From Leptothermofonsia sichuanensis E412 (GTDB lineage: Bacteria > Cyanobacteriota > Cyanobacteriia > Leptolyngbyales > Leptolyngbyaceae): 64,000 bases of DNA. Where the stretch lies: the NCBI RefSeq assembly GCF_019891175.1, contig NZ_CP072600.1, positions 3,968,001 to 4,032,000 on the forward strand, in the 5' to 3' direction. Positions 9,557 through 17,050 of this stretch are shown here, piece after piece. Each line of letters starts with the position of its first letter. The first letter of the stretch is position 1. The notes under the pieces were generated by a model that saw nothing but the letters and a program-made list of their open reading frames with translations, was not told where the DNA came from and did no database searches. The translations under genes were made by a program, and so were the position numbers.

Positions 9557-10117
9557 CTATGCCTCTTTAGATTTCCGGCGTCTCCTGGTTGTTGGAACTT
9601 CGGCTTCCGCTGCTGGAGCCGACTTGCGACTGCGCAACGAGCGCGTGCTGGTACTCCGGTCAGTCTTTGACTCTGTGGCAACCGACTTTCTTCTACCTCT
9701 TCTGGGGCGCGTTTCAGTTGCTTCATATTCTGGCTCTGATGCAGATGCTCCATTAGTGTCCACCATAGATTCTCCATCCAGTGAAGCGGCTTCGCTGGAT
9801 AGGGAGGTATCTGCTGTTTTACGAGGGCGTTTTGCTTTTGCCTTAGCACTCTGCCGGCGACCAGAGGGAGCATAGTTCTTCAGGGTCAACGCACTGATCT
9901 TGATGCCTTTTTCTGAGAGCATCTTGGCAATTTCTTCATAGTTATAGCCTTTATCCAGAGCTGCTTTAATCTGTTCCTGCATTTGTCCTACGGCTTCCCG
10001 CAAGGACAACTCTTCCTTTGTCTTTTCAGGTAAGTCTTCTAAGAACGAGATTGCATGACCAACGGTTTCTTGCTTAACCAGGGATGCTCTGGGGCGCTTG
10101 CGAGTGGATAATGCCAT
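9557..10117 (-). CDS. Helix-turn-helix-like protein with basic tail
   Basis: 186 residues, function not established. Residues about 40-90 (LREAVGQMQEQIKAALDKGY followed by NYEEIAKMLSEKGIKISALT) resemble a short N-terminal module seen in cyanobacterial proteins, often plasmid-linked, and read as a helix-turn-helix that ends in TLKNYAPSGRR. The rest is low-complexity and strongly basic, rich in Arg, Lys, Ser and Ala with RPRRGRRKS and TRRRRKSKEA, so it probably binds nucleic acid non-specifically like a histone-H1-type tail. It is on the same strand as, and downstream of, the primase-like gene, in the replication block. A role in partition, copy control or mobilisation is conjecture. Confidence 0.65.
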   Translation of the reverse strand: MALSTRKRPRASLVKQETVGHAISFLEDLPEKTKEELSLREAVGQMQEQIKAALDKGYNYEEIAKMLSEKGIKISALTLKNYAPSGRRQSAKAKAKRPRKTADTSLSSEAASLDGESMVDTNGASASEPEYEATETRPRRGRRKSVATESKTDRSTSTRSLRSRKSAPAAEAEVPTTRRRRKSKEA

Positions 10118-10283
10118 TGACGTTAAGAGGGTAAATGTATATAGATCTTTTTAATTCTATCCGCTGATTTCCAAAAATGAGTTTATTTTTTTTGATGTAT
10201 TGATGACTGACCTGTAGATAAAAGCCATCCAGAATAGATTTCTATAGAAACAGAAAATGTCGAATCTGTCTTCATTCCTCATA

Positions 10284-10378
10284 TAGCGTTTTTCAATTGA
10301 GTAAAGTACGGAAGTGTGAGGCACAGTGAGGGTGCTCGCACCCTCACTGTGCCTCACACCCTTGAAAAGGGCTGTAAC
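10284..10378. repeat. Palindromic repeat family E, copy 1 (22-bp perfect hairpin)
   Basis: Contains a perfect 22-bp inverted repeat, 10314-10335 and 10338-10359, with a 2-base loop. The outer parts (TTTTTCAATTGAGTAAAGTA on the left, CCTTGAAAAGGGC on the right) match a second copy at 36950-37044, whose inner palindrome is decayed. The right arm contains the TGA stop codon (10354-10356) of the primase-like gene. Confidence 0.85.
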
Positions 10379-12399
10379 ACCATTGGCTGATGCTCTAACC
10401 AGATTCGCCATTGGGCTAACTCCATATCTTCCAGTTCATGCAAGCCTGATTTACCAAATAGGGTGTGTAGACGATCGCAAACCTGCGTCGGGGTTAATCT
10501 CAACCGTGCTATCTGAACTGCGATCGCTGCCAGTAAATCTGACAAATCCCTGACTTCTTCCATGTCAATGGCAGCTAAACCTTGATCTAAGGGAACAGAA
10601 ACAGATTCGATCTGCAAAATACCTGGATTGATCTCTGCCCAGGCAAGTGCTTCAGCCGTCAAAATTGGATCACCCGACTCTAAATACCGTTGCATACGGT
10701 CAATATAAACCTTCTGCCGCGCTTCATTCTGAATCCGCCTGGTCTGTTGATGAGCCAGGCGAGAAGCTTCCTGGCTGGCATCTGTCCAGGCAAAGGCAAA
10801 CGGATGCTGATCCAGATGTCGTGGATGAACAGGATGACTACGATCAGAAATCTCAATCGGTTGCGGCTCCGATCCAGAATTACTCCCTGAAACAGCGACA
10901 GCCTCACAAGTGCAATTGCTCAAAGCCTGATCCAGTAAGGGATTACTACCAACACCTGGTAATAAGCTTGTAGGATTGGGCAGGTTAGATAGGCTGGTGC
11001 CATCTAACCTGCCTTCCTGAATAGACGTGGGGGGGGCTGGGGGGTTTTCCCCAGCAGATGCCAGTGACAGATCTTCTATAGAAAAATACTCGGGATGCCA
11101 GAGATCTCGATGACGATACAAAGAAGCTCCACCAATTCGATATTGAACCAGGGCACGGAACCTTGCCGTTGCACCTCCTGGCAAAGTTCCCTTTTCCAAT
11201 AGATCGGCGATCGCCATCCGAATTCGCTCCCGTGCAGCCTGCAACTGTTGCTGGTTCCAATTCAATCGCTCAGAGGTGTTTTCAGAGACACCTGAATGGG
11301 TTTTCTCCTCTTTTTTTGTTCTGTATTTACCACTTCCCTTTCCATAATGGAAATAATGGCTACTCTCAACACAACGTGCCCACTCTTCTGCCCGGTGCTG
11401 AATTTCATGGCGATGGCGACACCACTCCGAATACCCCGGCAAAGACTGAGCCGTAGCCACAATTTCATCGACCAGAGCCTGCCCTGCTAGAGGTTCTCCC
11501 CCGTGCAAAACATGATGAAATACATAAGCTCGCATTGCAATTCGACCTAAAAGCCGATTCGTTTGTCCCGGACCTGTCCAGCCCAGTTCAATCTCTGCAT
11601 TCAGATCATTAATAAACTTCTCAGCTTTTCCAGAGACTTGATAGTGCTTACGATAAAATTGTCGGCGCAACCGATGGAGTGTCTTTGCTTCCACCTGGTT
11701 ACGCCGCCGGGCAAACTCCCAGGACTGGACAAAAACAACCGGATCAGTCCAGATGGGTTGAAAGTCATCATTTAAAAGATAAGAGCCTGATTGCAAAGGC
11801 AGTCGGTGGGCATTAAACAAACTTAAATTCCCATCTGTGGCATAGGTGCGTGGGTTAGGAAAAAGTTCCAGATGACCGGGCCTCAGCCAAATGCCAGCAT
11901 TTTCCAGCAACGTTGCGATAACAATTGCCAGTTCCCAGGAACTTTGAGCTTCTTCAAACGGGAAGTAGAGGTGAAGTCCACCACTATCACTGGAAGTACA
12001 AAAAACACCACTGACCAATCCCAGAGGTTCCAGAGCAGCCAGGATACGCGCAATCGCCAGGCAATCGCGCCTGGGATGATAAGGACTTCCTATATCAATA
12101 TCCAATAAACAATAGTTGGTGGTTTTGCCAAATCGCACACCAAACAAATAAGCACCCTGACGAATCAGGCGATCGGAAAGGGGATGGCGACTCTCGGTCT
12201 TCCAGACAGGTGATTGCCCGGGTTCAGGGTGGTTTGCATAGATATAGTCATAACGATGGGGAAACAGGGAGAGAAAGGAATCCTCCCATTCCGACACAGA
12301 TTGAAACTGGTTGATTGACGACAGGACAACAGTCATTTCGATTCCATTAGATGTATGGAATCGAGCAGCTTCCTCAACGTGGCTGGCTGAGCACAGCAA
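10354..12399 (-). CDS. Archaeo-eukaryotic primase (AEP)-like replication protein
   Basis: 681 residues (ATG at 12336 is an alternative start, 660 residues). The N-terminal third has the AEP catalytic signature: YCLLDIDIGSPYH (D100 and D102), the sxH motif SDSGGLHLYFPF (H143), and a later acidic position in GHLELFPNPRTY (E178). These suggest a metal-dependent primase/polymerase. Residues about 210-340 are helical and basic, and the remainder, through about 560, has no domain I can name; the last 100 residues include a helix-rich region. It transcribes away from the iteron array and divergently from the Rep-like gene, the arrangement of a plasmid replication module. The C-terminal seven residues and stop codon are encoded by repeat E, so the natural C-terminus may have been altered. 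Confidence 0.75.
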   Translation of the reverse strand: MLCSASHVEEAARFHTSNGIEMTVVLSSINQFQSVSEWEDSFLSLFPHRYDYIYANHPEPGQSPVWKTESRHPLSDRLIRQGAYLFGVRFGKTTNYCLLDIDIGSPYHPRRDCLAIARILAALEPLGLVSGVFCTSSDSGGLHLYFPFEEAQSSWELAIVIATLLENAGIWLRPGHLELFPNPRTYATDGNLSLFNAHRLPLQSGSYLLNDDFQPIWTDPVVFVQSWEFARRRNQVEAKTLHRLRRQFYRKHYQVSGKAEKFINDLNAEIELGWTGPGQTNRLLGRIAMRAYVFHHVLHGGEPLAGQALVDEIVATAQSLPGYSEWCRHRHEIQHRAEEWARCVESSHYFHYGKGSGKYRTKKEEKTHSGVSENTSERLNWNQQQLQAARERIRMAIADLLEKGTLPGGATARFRALVQYRIGGASLYRHRDLWHPEYFSIEDLSLASAGENPPAPPTSIQEGRLDGTSLSNLPNPTSLLPGVGSNPLLDQALSNCTCEAVAVSGSNSGSEPQPIEISDRSHPVHPRHLDQHPFAFAWTDASQEASRLAHQQTRRIQNEARQKVYIDRMQRYLESGDPILTAEALAWAEINPGILQIESVSVPLDQGLAAIDMEEVRDLSDLLAAIAVQIARLRLTPTQVCDRLHTLFGKSGLHELEDMELAQWRIWLEHQPMVLQPFSRV

Positions 12400-12835
12400 T
12401 AAGGCACCCCGAAAAACGCATACAAAAACCCTGCTTGACTTGATTAATCAAATCAAAACCAATCTGACCAGAGTATTAATCTGGTCAAATACTTACTTGA
12501 AAACCTATCAGGCTGCTATCATGCAGACATACAAACCACTTGAAGAAGTTCAGACATCTTCAAGCTCTAAATAAAAGCCGGGAACACAGAGACTTTAGCG
12601 AGGCTCACTCCCGGTTTTCTATTTGCAAAAAGTCCATTTTTTAATAACACCCCTAAATGCAGCAGGTTGTATACATCATTAGGAAATCCCTGAATTGCTG
12701 TACGGAAACCTCCAGGTCTGGAGAGTGAGTAAGCGCCCGATACTTTGCTGCAAAAAAGATCTGAGCAAAGACGAGACTTATTAAACATTTAAAAACTCAA
12801 GGTGCAACATACTCCAGACACACAACCAGTTTCAC
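12400..12835. promoter_or_regulatory. Leader region between primase-like gene and iterons
   Basis: AT-rich DNA with two dyads close together: TTGATTAATCAA (12440-12451) and TGACCAGA/TCTGGTCA (12465-12472 and 12480-12487). Farther on, CCGGGA and TCCCGG around 12572-12603 flank a loop and are followed by TTTTCTATTT, a weak terminator-like structure on the plus strand. This fits a regulated promoter for the divergent primase gene and possibly a short plus-strand RNA. No convincing protein gene is present. Confidence 0.45.
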
Positions 12836-13368
12836 TACGCCGGAGTGATAGACCCAATTTACGCGGGAGTGACAGAAATATTCATACGCCAGAGTGATAG
12901 AACAAATCAGAGAAATTCGCGGGAGTGATAGGGCCGACCATACGCGGAAGTGATAGAACAAATCCTATAATGCTCTCAGGATAAGAAGCTGTTCAGCCAC
13001 AATAACAGGTTCTATACGCGGGAGTGATAGAGTAGGTTATACGCCGGAGTGATAGAGTCAGTTTAGGTTATCCGGCGGAATGATAGAGGAAGCCATACGC
13101 TGGAGTGATAGAACCCGGATTCAAAAACATACGCTGGAATGATAGAGCCAGTTTCATCCATGCGTTCACCAACGCCTTGCCGGACAACAGTTCTATACGC
13201 GGGAGTGATAGAGCCTGAACCGGTGGTGCTGAATAGCAGTATGAATTGGAACGAAGTTTCAATTCATACAACGCTCAATTCATACCCGAAATCAGCAACG
13301 CCTAGAGCCTGAACCAGACTTATACGCGGGAGTGATAGCGTGTCAAAAACATACGCCGGAATGATAGA
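12836..13368 (+). repeat. Iteron array, 13 copies of a 17-bp repeat (candidate replication origin)
   Basis: Consensus TACGCSGGAGTGATAGA. Copies start at 12836, 12860, 12885, 12916, 12941, 13015, 13040, 13071 (degenerate), 13096, 13130, 13196, 13323 and 13352, all in one orientation. Most spacings are 24-34 bp with longer gaps at 12941-13015 and 13130-13196. The 127-bp gap between copies 11 and 12 becomes 33 bp when an inserted repeat and its target duplication are removed. The array lies directly upstream of the Rep-like gene. Direct repeats of this size next to a rep gene are the hallmark of iteron-controlled plasmid origins. Confidence 0.9.
13222..13302 (+). mobile_element. 81-bp family H element inserted in the iteron array
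   Basis: Starts GGTGGTGCTGAATAG and ends ATCAGCAACGCC, with a central TTGGAACGAAGTTTCAATTC hairpin. It is bounded by exact 13-bp direct repeats TAGAGCCTGAACC at 13209-13221 and 13303-13315. That is a strong sign of insertion with target duplication. It encodes nothing, so a transposase must have acted in trans. Confidence 0.85.
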
Positions 13369-13431
13369 GCCAGCGGCGATCGATCCAGAAGGATCATGTA
13401 GAATTCACTCCATTCATTTCAGACCTGACCT

Positions 13432-14529
13432 ATGCCCCCCACAAATAAAGCGCTGACGTTCCCAGTTGATGGGCAATTACTGATGGTGATGCCCAGGGCA
13501 GGGGCATCCGTAAACAACCCTGACGTACGATTACCCATTCTCCGCTCTGATGGGGATGGGTATTATCTGGAATTGAGGGTTGAGAGTGATGCCAGTGACT
13601 CTGGGGAAGTTGCCGTTACCCGGCGGGTTCCCCTGGAAGACCTGACAACCGATGAGTGGGAAGAACTCAAGCAAGAGTACGAAAACCTTGACCTAGCAAC
13701 GCTCGCTGATCAGGGAATCGGGAAAGGATTGGAGAAAATTCAGGATCGCAAAATACAGCGTCTATTTATGGCGCTCTTGACGTTTCTGAACCCCCGCCAG
13801 GTTGGAATTGTGTTATACCTTTACAAACTGGCTGCCGAGCAAAACAACGGTCCAATTGTCACCTTCCGCTCGAATGATTTACTGGAAAGCCTGGGATATT
13901 CCCGCACGAAGGGAGGAAGTTTTCATGCCAAGGTCAGATCCCAATTGAATCGCGATTTAGTCTCACTTCATCGGGTCGAACTGGTGTTGGCCAAGTCTCT
14001 TCGTGAAGGAAACAAGATCGGTGCAGAGGTTGTGATCAAAAGTGTGCTCCGGATTAAGAGCTTTAAAGTCGAAAATCTGTCACGGGAATTTGATCTGGCA
14101 AAAGCTGCCGACTACACTTATGAATTAGCCGATTCTTATACTGTTTCCCTGGAATTCTTTGATGGCCCCAGTCGCACAGGCGACTATGTTTTGTTTGCCA
14201 GTGATATTGATATTACTCAAAAGCTTGGCAGCAATACTAAAAACGACTATAGAACCAAGCTCTTAATCTATCTTGCCAGTCGTTTGAAGTGGGATTCTCC
14301 CCAGGATGGTCAATACCTGGGAATTTCCAAACAATATTTGTTTAAAAACCTTGACCTGTTGGGAAGCAACTCTTCACGGAACAATCAAATCTTCTGGCGA
14401 ACGGTTGAAGAGTTACAGAGAGATGGTTATATTCTTGGTGCTCAGGAATTACCAGGAAAGCGGAAATCACCGACAATCCAATTTCAAATTAATCCAGACA
14501 AGCTGAACTCCAACACTTCAAATCAATGA
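13432..14529 (+). CDS. Rep-like replication initiator protein
   Basis: 365 residues. It sits 63 bp after the last iteron. The central part (about 115-215) and C-terminal part (about 250-360) look like two winged-helix units: RRQ-type helices with FRSNDLLESLGYSRTKGGSF, and GISKQYLFKNLDLLGSNSSR followed by IFWRTVEELQRDGYILG. Two winged helices form the DNA-binding fold of iteron-binding plasmid initiators such as RepE, RepA and pi. Sequence identity to a named family cannot be shown here, so the call rests on the fold-like pattern plus the iterons. It is expected to bind the 17-bp repeats and, by analogy, regulate its own promoter within the array. No clear Shine-Dalgarno sequence precedes the ATG. 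Confidence 0.75.
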   Translation: MPPTNKALTFPVDGQLLMVMPRAGASVNNPDVRLPILRSDGDGYYLELRVESDASDSGEVAVTRRVPLEDLTTDEWEELKQEYENLDLATLADQGIGKGLEKIQDRKIQRLFMALLTFLNPRQVGIVLYLYKLAAEQNNGPIVTFRSNDLLESLGYSRTKGGSFHAKVRSQLNRDLVSLHRVELVLAKSLREGNKIGAEVVIKSVLRIKSFKVENLSREFDLAKAADYTYELADSYTVSLEFFDGPSRTGDYVLFASDIDITQKLGSNTKNDYRTKLLIYLASRLKWDSPQDGQYLGISKQYLFKNLDLLGSNSSRNNQIFWRTVEELQRDGYILGAQELPGKRKSPTIQFQINPDKLNSNTSNQ

Positions 14530-14666
14530 GTTCTCGAAGTTAATCCGTCTTTAATTCCATAAGGAGTCTACCATTGCAGCTGCTTTTTCAGGGGCGATCG
14601 CATTACCATAGCAAATGTTGACTATTCATCGAAATGAGTGAGGTTTAAGGGTTGGGCGATCGTTCA

Positions 14667-16025
14667 ATGGTGGAGCAGGCGTGGGACGCGCTGGAAAAGA
14701 CGATTATTTTTTTCAAAGGAAAGCCAGTTGGAACGGTAGCAGCGCTTGATCCAGATATTCCGGCACTGAATTATGACCAGTGCTTTATTCGGGATTTTGT
14801 TTCTTCAGCGCTGCTGTTCCTGATTAAGGGTAGACCAGACATTGTGCGCAATTTTTTGGAAGAAACCCTGAAACTACAACCTAAAACAGGTCAGCTTGAG
14901 TGTTTGAAGCCCAGCCGGGGGTTAATGCCTGCCAGTTTCAAAATTGCTTCGATTATAGGGGGGGAATACCTGAAGCCAGACTTTGGTGATCATGCGATCG
15001 GACGGGTTGCACCCGCGGATGCCTGTCTATGGTGGATTATTTTACTGCGAGCCTATGTCATTTCAACCGATGACCGGGCACTTGCCCACCGGAGTGACTT
15101 TCAGGAGGGCATTCGGTTAATTCTGGAACTTTGTCTGGTAACTCGATTCGATATGTATCCGATGGTGCTGGTGCCCGACGGTGCCAGTATGATTGACCGT
15201 CGAATGGGGTTATATGGACACCCGCTGGATATTCAGTCCTTGTTTTATGCTGCTTTACGTGCCAGTCTGGAATTGCTGATTCCCAATCAGGAAAATCAGA
15301 TGATCATTCATGCGGTGAATAATCGCCTGGATCCTTTGCTCAAACAGCTTCAGGAGAATTATTGGATTGATCCCGATCGGTTGAATGTAATTTATCGGTT
15401 TCAAGTAGAGGAATACGGGGAAGAAGCCCTCAACCAGTTCAACATCTATTCTGATTCGATTCCGTTCTACCGCCTTGCAAAATGGTTACCTGAAGCGGGG
15501 GGATACCTGGCAGGTAATTTAGGCCCCTCTCAACTGGACTGTCGCTTTTTTGCGATCGGCAATTTAATGGCAATCATTTCCTCTCTGGCAAATGAGTATC
15601 AGTCTCACCGAATTTTGAATCTGATTGAGCTGCGATGGAATGACCTGGTTGGGCATATGCCAATGAAGCTTTGCTACCCAGCTCTGGAAGATGCAGACTG
15701 GCGCACAGTAACGGGGGCTGACCCCAAGAATCGGCCCTGGTCATACCATAACGGCGGTAGCTGGCCTGTTTTACTGTGGATGCTGACGGTGGCGGCACGT
15801 AAAATGAATCGGGCAGAACTGGCGCACCATGCGATCGCCATTGCCGAACGACGATTGCTACACGACCACTGGCCCGAATATTACGACGGACCAGATGGAC
15901 GCTTGATTGGAAAGGAAGCCAGGAAGTTTCAGACCTGGACAATCGCTGGTTATCTATTGGCAAAGGAGTTGCTGGCAAATCCCCATCATTTAAACTTAAT
16001 CACGTTTGATACGGAATGGTGCTGA
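14667..16025 (+). CDS. Alkaline/neutral invertase (GH100)
   Basis: 452 residues from ATG 14667; an in-frame TTG at 14652 is possible. Typical GH100 elements are present: GTVAALDPDIPALNYDQCFIRD cut here as NYDQCFIRDF near residue 35, DFGDHAIGRVAPADACLWW, PDGASMIDRRMGLYGHPLDI and WSYHNGGSWPVLLW. Such enzymes hydrolyse sucrose to glucose and fructose in the cytosol and occur in filamentous cyanobacteria as InvA/InvB. The residues W and C before the stop, and the stop itself, come from a family H repeat beginning at about 16016, so the C-terminal end has probably been changed by insertion. The catalytic domain is complete. Confidence 0.9.
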   Translation: MVEQAWDALEKTIIFFKGKPVGTVAALDPDIPALNYDQCFIRDFVSSALLFLIKGRPDIVRNFLEETLKLQPKTGQLECLKPSRGLMPASFKIASIIGGEYLKPDFGDHAIGRVAPADACLWWIILLRAYVISTDDRALAHRSDFQEGIRLILELCLVTRFDMYPMVLVPDGASMIDRRMGLYGHPLDIQSLFYAALRASLELLIPNQENQMIIHAVNNRLDPLLKQLQENYWIDPDRLNVIYRFQVEEYGEEALNQFNIYSDSIPFYRLAKWLPEAGGYLAGNLGPSQLDCRFFAIGNLMAIISSLANEYQSHRILNLIELRWNDLVGHMPMKLCYPALEDADWRTVTGADPKNRPWSYHNGGSWPVLLWMLTVAARKMNRAELAHHAIAIAERRLLHDHWPEYYDGPDGRLIGKEARKFQTWTIAGYLLAKELLANPHHLNLITFDTEWC

Positions 16026-16091
16026 ATAGCCCTATGAATTGAAAATCTTCAATTCATCCAACACTCAGTTCATACCCAAAATCAGCAATGC
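16016..16091 (+). repeat. Palindromic repeat family H, copy 4, overlapping the invertase stop
   Basis: Contains TGGTGCTGAATAGC at the left and ATCAGCAATGC at the right, with the TATGAATTGAAAATCTTCAA core. The short direct repeat TGATAC flanks it at 16007-16012 and 16092-16097, weaker evidence than for copy 3. Confidence 0.75.
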
Positions 16092-16140
16092 TGATACCCC
16101 GATGTGACCTGGGTTTGCATAGCATCTGAAACTTCCCCAT

Positions 16141-16200
16141 AAAGGCACGAGGAACACAGAGTCATTTCTCTGTGCCCTCTGTGTCTCTGTGGTAAAGTTC
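16141..16200. repeat. ACAGAG-type palindromic repeat (family A), copy 1
   Basis: AAAGGCACGAGGAACACAGAG pairs imperfectly with CTCTGTGTCTCTGTGG. The same palindrome recurs at 22396-22505, 25087-25190, 25205-25300, 28290-28420, 30468-30592 and 31555-31682, with fragments near 447 and 49310. Full copies also share outer sequences GATCGTGAATT-like and TTATAAAATCCTCAT. Confidence 0.75.
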
Positions 16201-16244
16201 TAAAGTTTTCAGCTTATTTTTTCAGCTTATTGCATCCACGATTC

Positions 16245-16772
16245 TCAACTGCGGCTGGGGATCTGGACTCTGGCAGTCCCAACCGGAATCTCGCCCCGGA
16301 TGCCTGTGCGTTCGGCTGTGACACCGTAGAACAGGGTATCTCCGTCAGAGCGACGCATTTGCACCCCAGTAAACAGCACTTCTAAATAGGTGCCTTGAGC
16401 CACGGGTTGGTCAAACACAATCGCAACTCGATTTTTGTCCTTCGAGATTTTGGCAGGAACATCCTGCCCATTCTGGTTAATCACGCGGATGGCATTATAC
16501 TCTTCCATTTGACTGGGAATCGAAATCATCAGATCATTGAGGGACATGCCAACCACGGCCAGTCGAATGAAATGGGCAGTACCGCGCACTCCAGAACTGG
16601 TGATAAATGGAGCTGTGAAGTTGAATGTCATGGACGTTTCACCTGCCATCAGCATGGAGGATGGACTGGGACCACTGGTAATTCCAGGGCGGGCAGAGGC
16701 AGGGGATGCCAGACCAGAAGCCGCGATCGCAACCAGCAATGCAGAAGCGCCAGTAAACACTAAGCCTTTCAT
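16245..16772 (-). CDS. DUF2808-type secreted protein
   Basis: 175 residues from ATG 16772 (MKGLVFTGASALLVAIAASG), which gives a clean signal peptide with an ASARPG cleavage region; the longer frame to 16838 would bury the signal. The mature part has SMTFNFTAPFITSSGVRGTA and an IRGEIPVGTARVQIPS end, as in DUF2808 proteins found across cyanobacteria. The function of the family is unknown; proteins are thought to be periplasmic or cell-surface. No partner gene is obvious beside it. A short tandem GAAGTTAATCC(T/A) duplication precedes the start (about 16787-16808). Confidence 0.7.
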   Translation of the reverse strand: MKGLVFTGASALLVAIAASGLASPASARPGITSGPSPSSMLMAGETSMTFNFTAPFITSSGVRGTAHFIRLAVVGMSLNDLMISIPSQMEEYNAIRVINQNGQDVPAKISKDKNRVAIVFDQPVAQGTYLEVLFTGVQMRRSDGDTLFYGVTAERTGIRGEIPVGTARVQIPSRS

Positions 16773-16984
16773 GGTGTAATCCTTGAAGTTAATCCTGAAG
16801 TTAATCCAGAGTAGTGATTGATGCTTGATGTAAGCCAATCAATGCCTTTAATCGATAGATTGCCAGTCCACCCTGAATCTCTTCTGATTTGAAGATTAAA
16901 GATTTCTCAGGATCGTTTGACGAACCATGTAGTATTTGGTGTATGCGCTCGCAGAGGTTGTTTCTGGCAATTGCAAAAATTCTG

Positions 16985-17014
16985 CCAGTGCCAGTGCCAG
17001 TGCCAGTGCCAGTG
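16985..17014 (+). repeat. Five tandem CCAGTG hexamers
   Basis: A simple-sequence array in the gap between the DUF2808 and S1-like genes. Copy number could vary by replication slippage. It does not code for a supported protein. Confidence 0.9.
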
Positions 17015-17050
17015 GTTTGGAGGAAAGTGATATTATCTGGGCGACCCCGC

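Noticed and set aside
12521-12574. 17-codon frame before the CCGGGA hairpin
   Set aside because: It is too short and has no conserved character, so a peptide is not claimed.
12567-12788. 73-codon minus-strand frame between the primase-like gene and the iterons
   Set aside because: No start context, no family resemblance and unusual composition; it overlaps the region of dyads and looks like chance.
12836-13368. Repeat array read as CRISPR
   Set aside because: Repeats are 17 bp and spacers 7-17 bp or irregular, with no cas genes; the pattern fits iterons.
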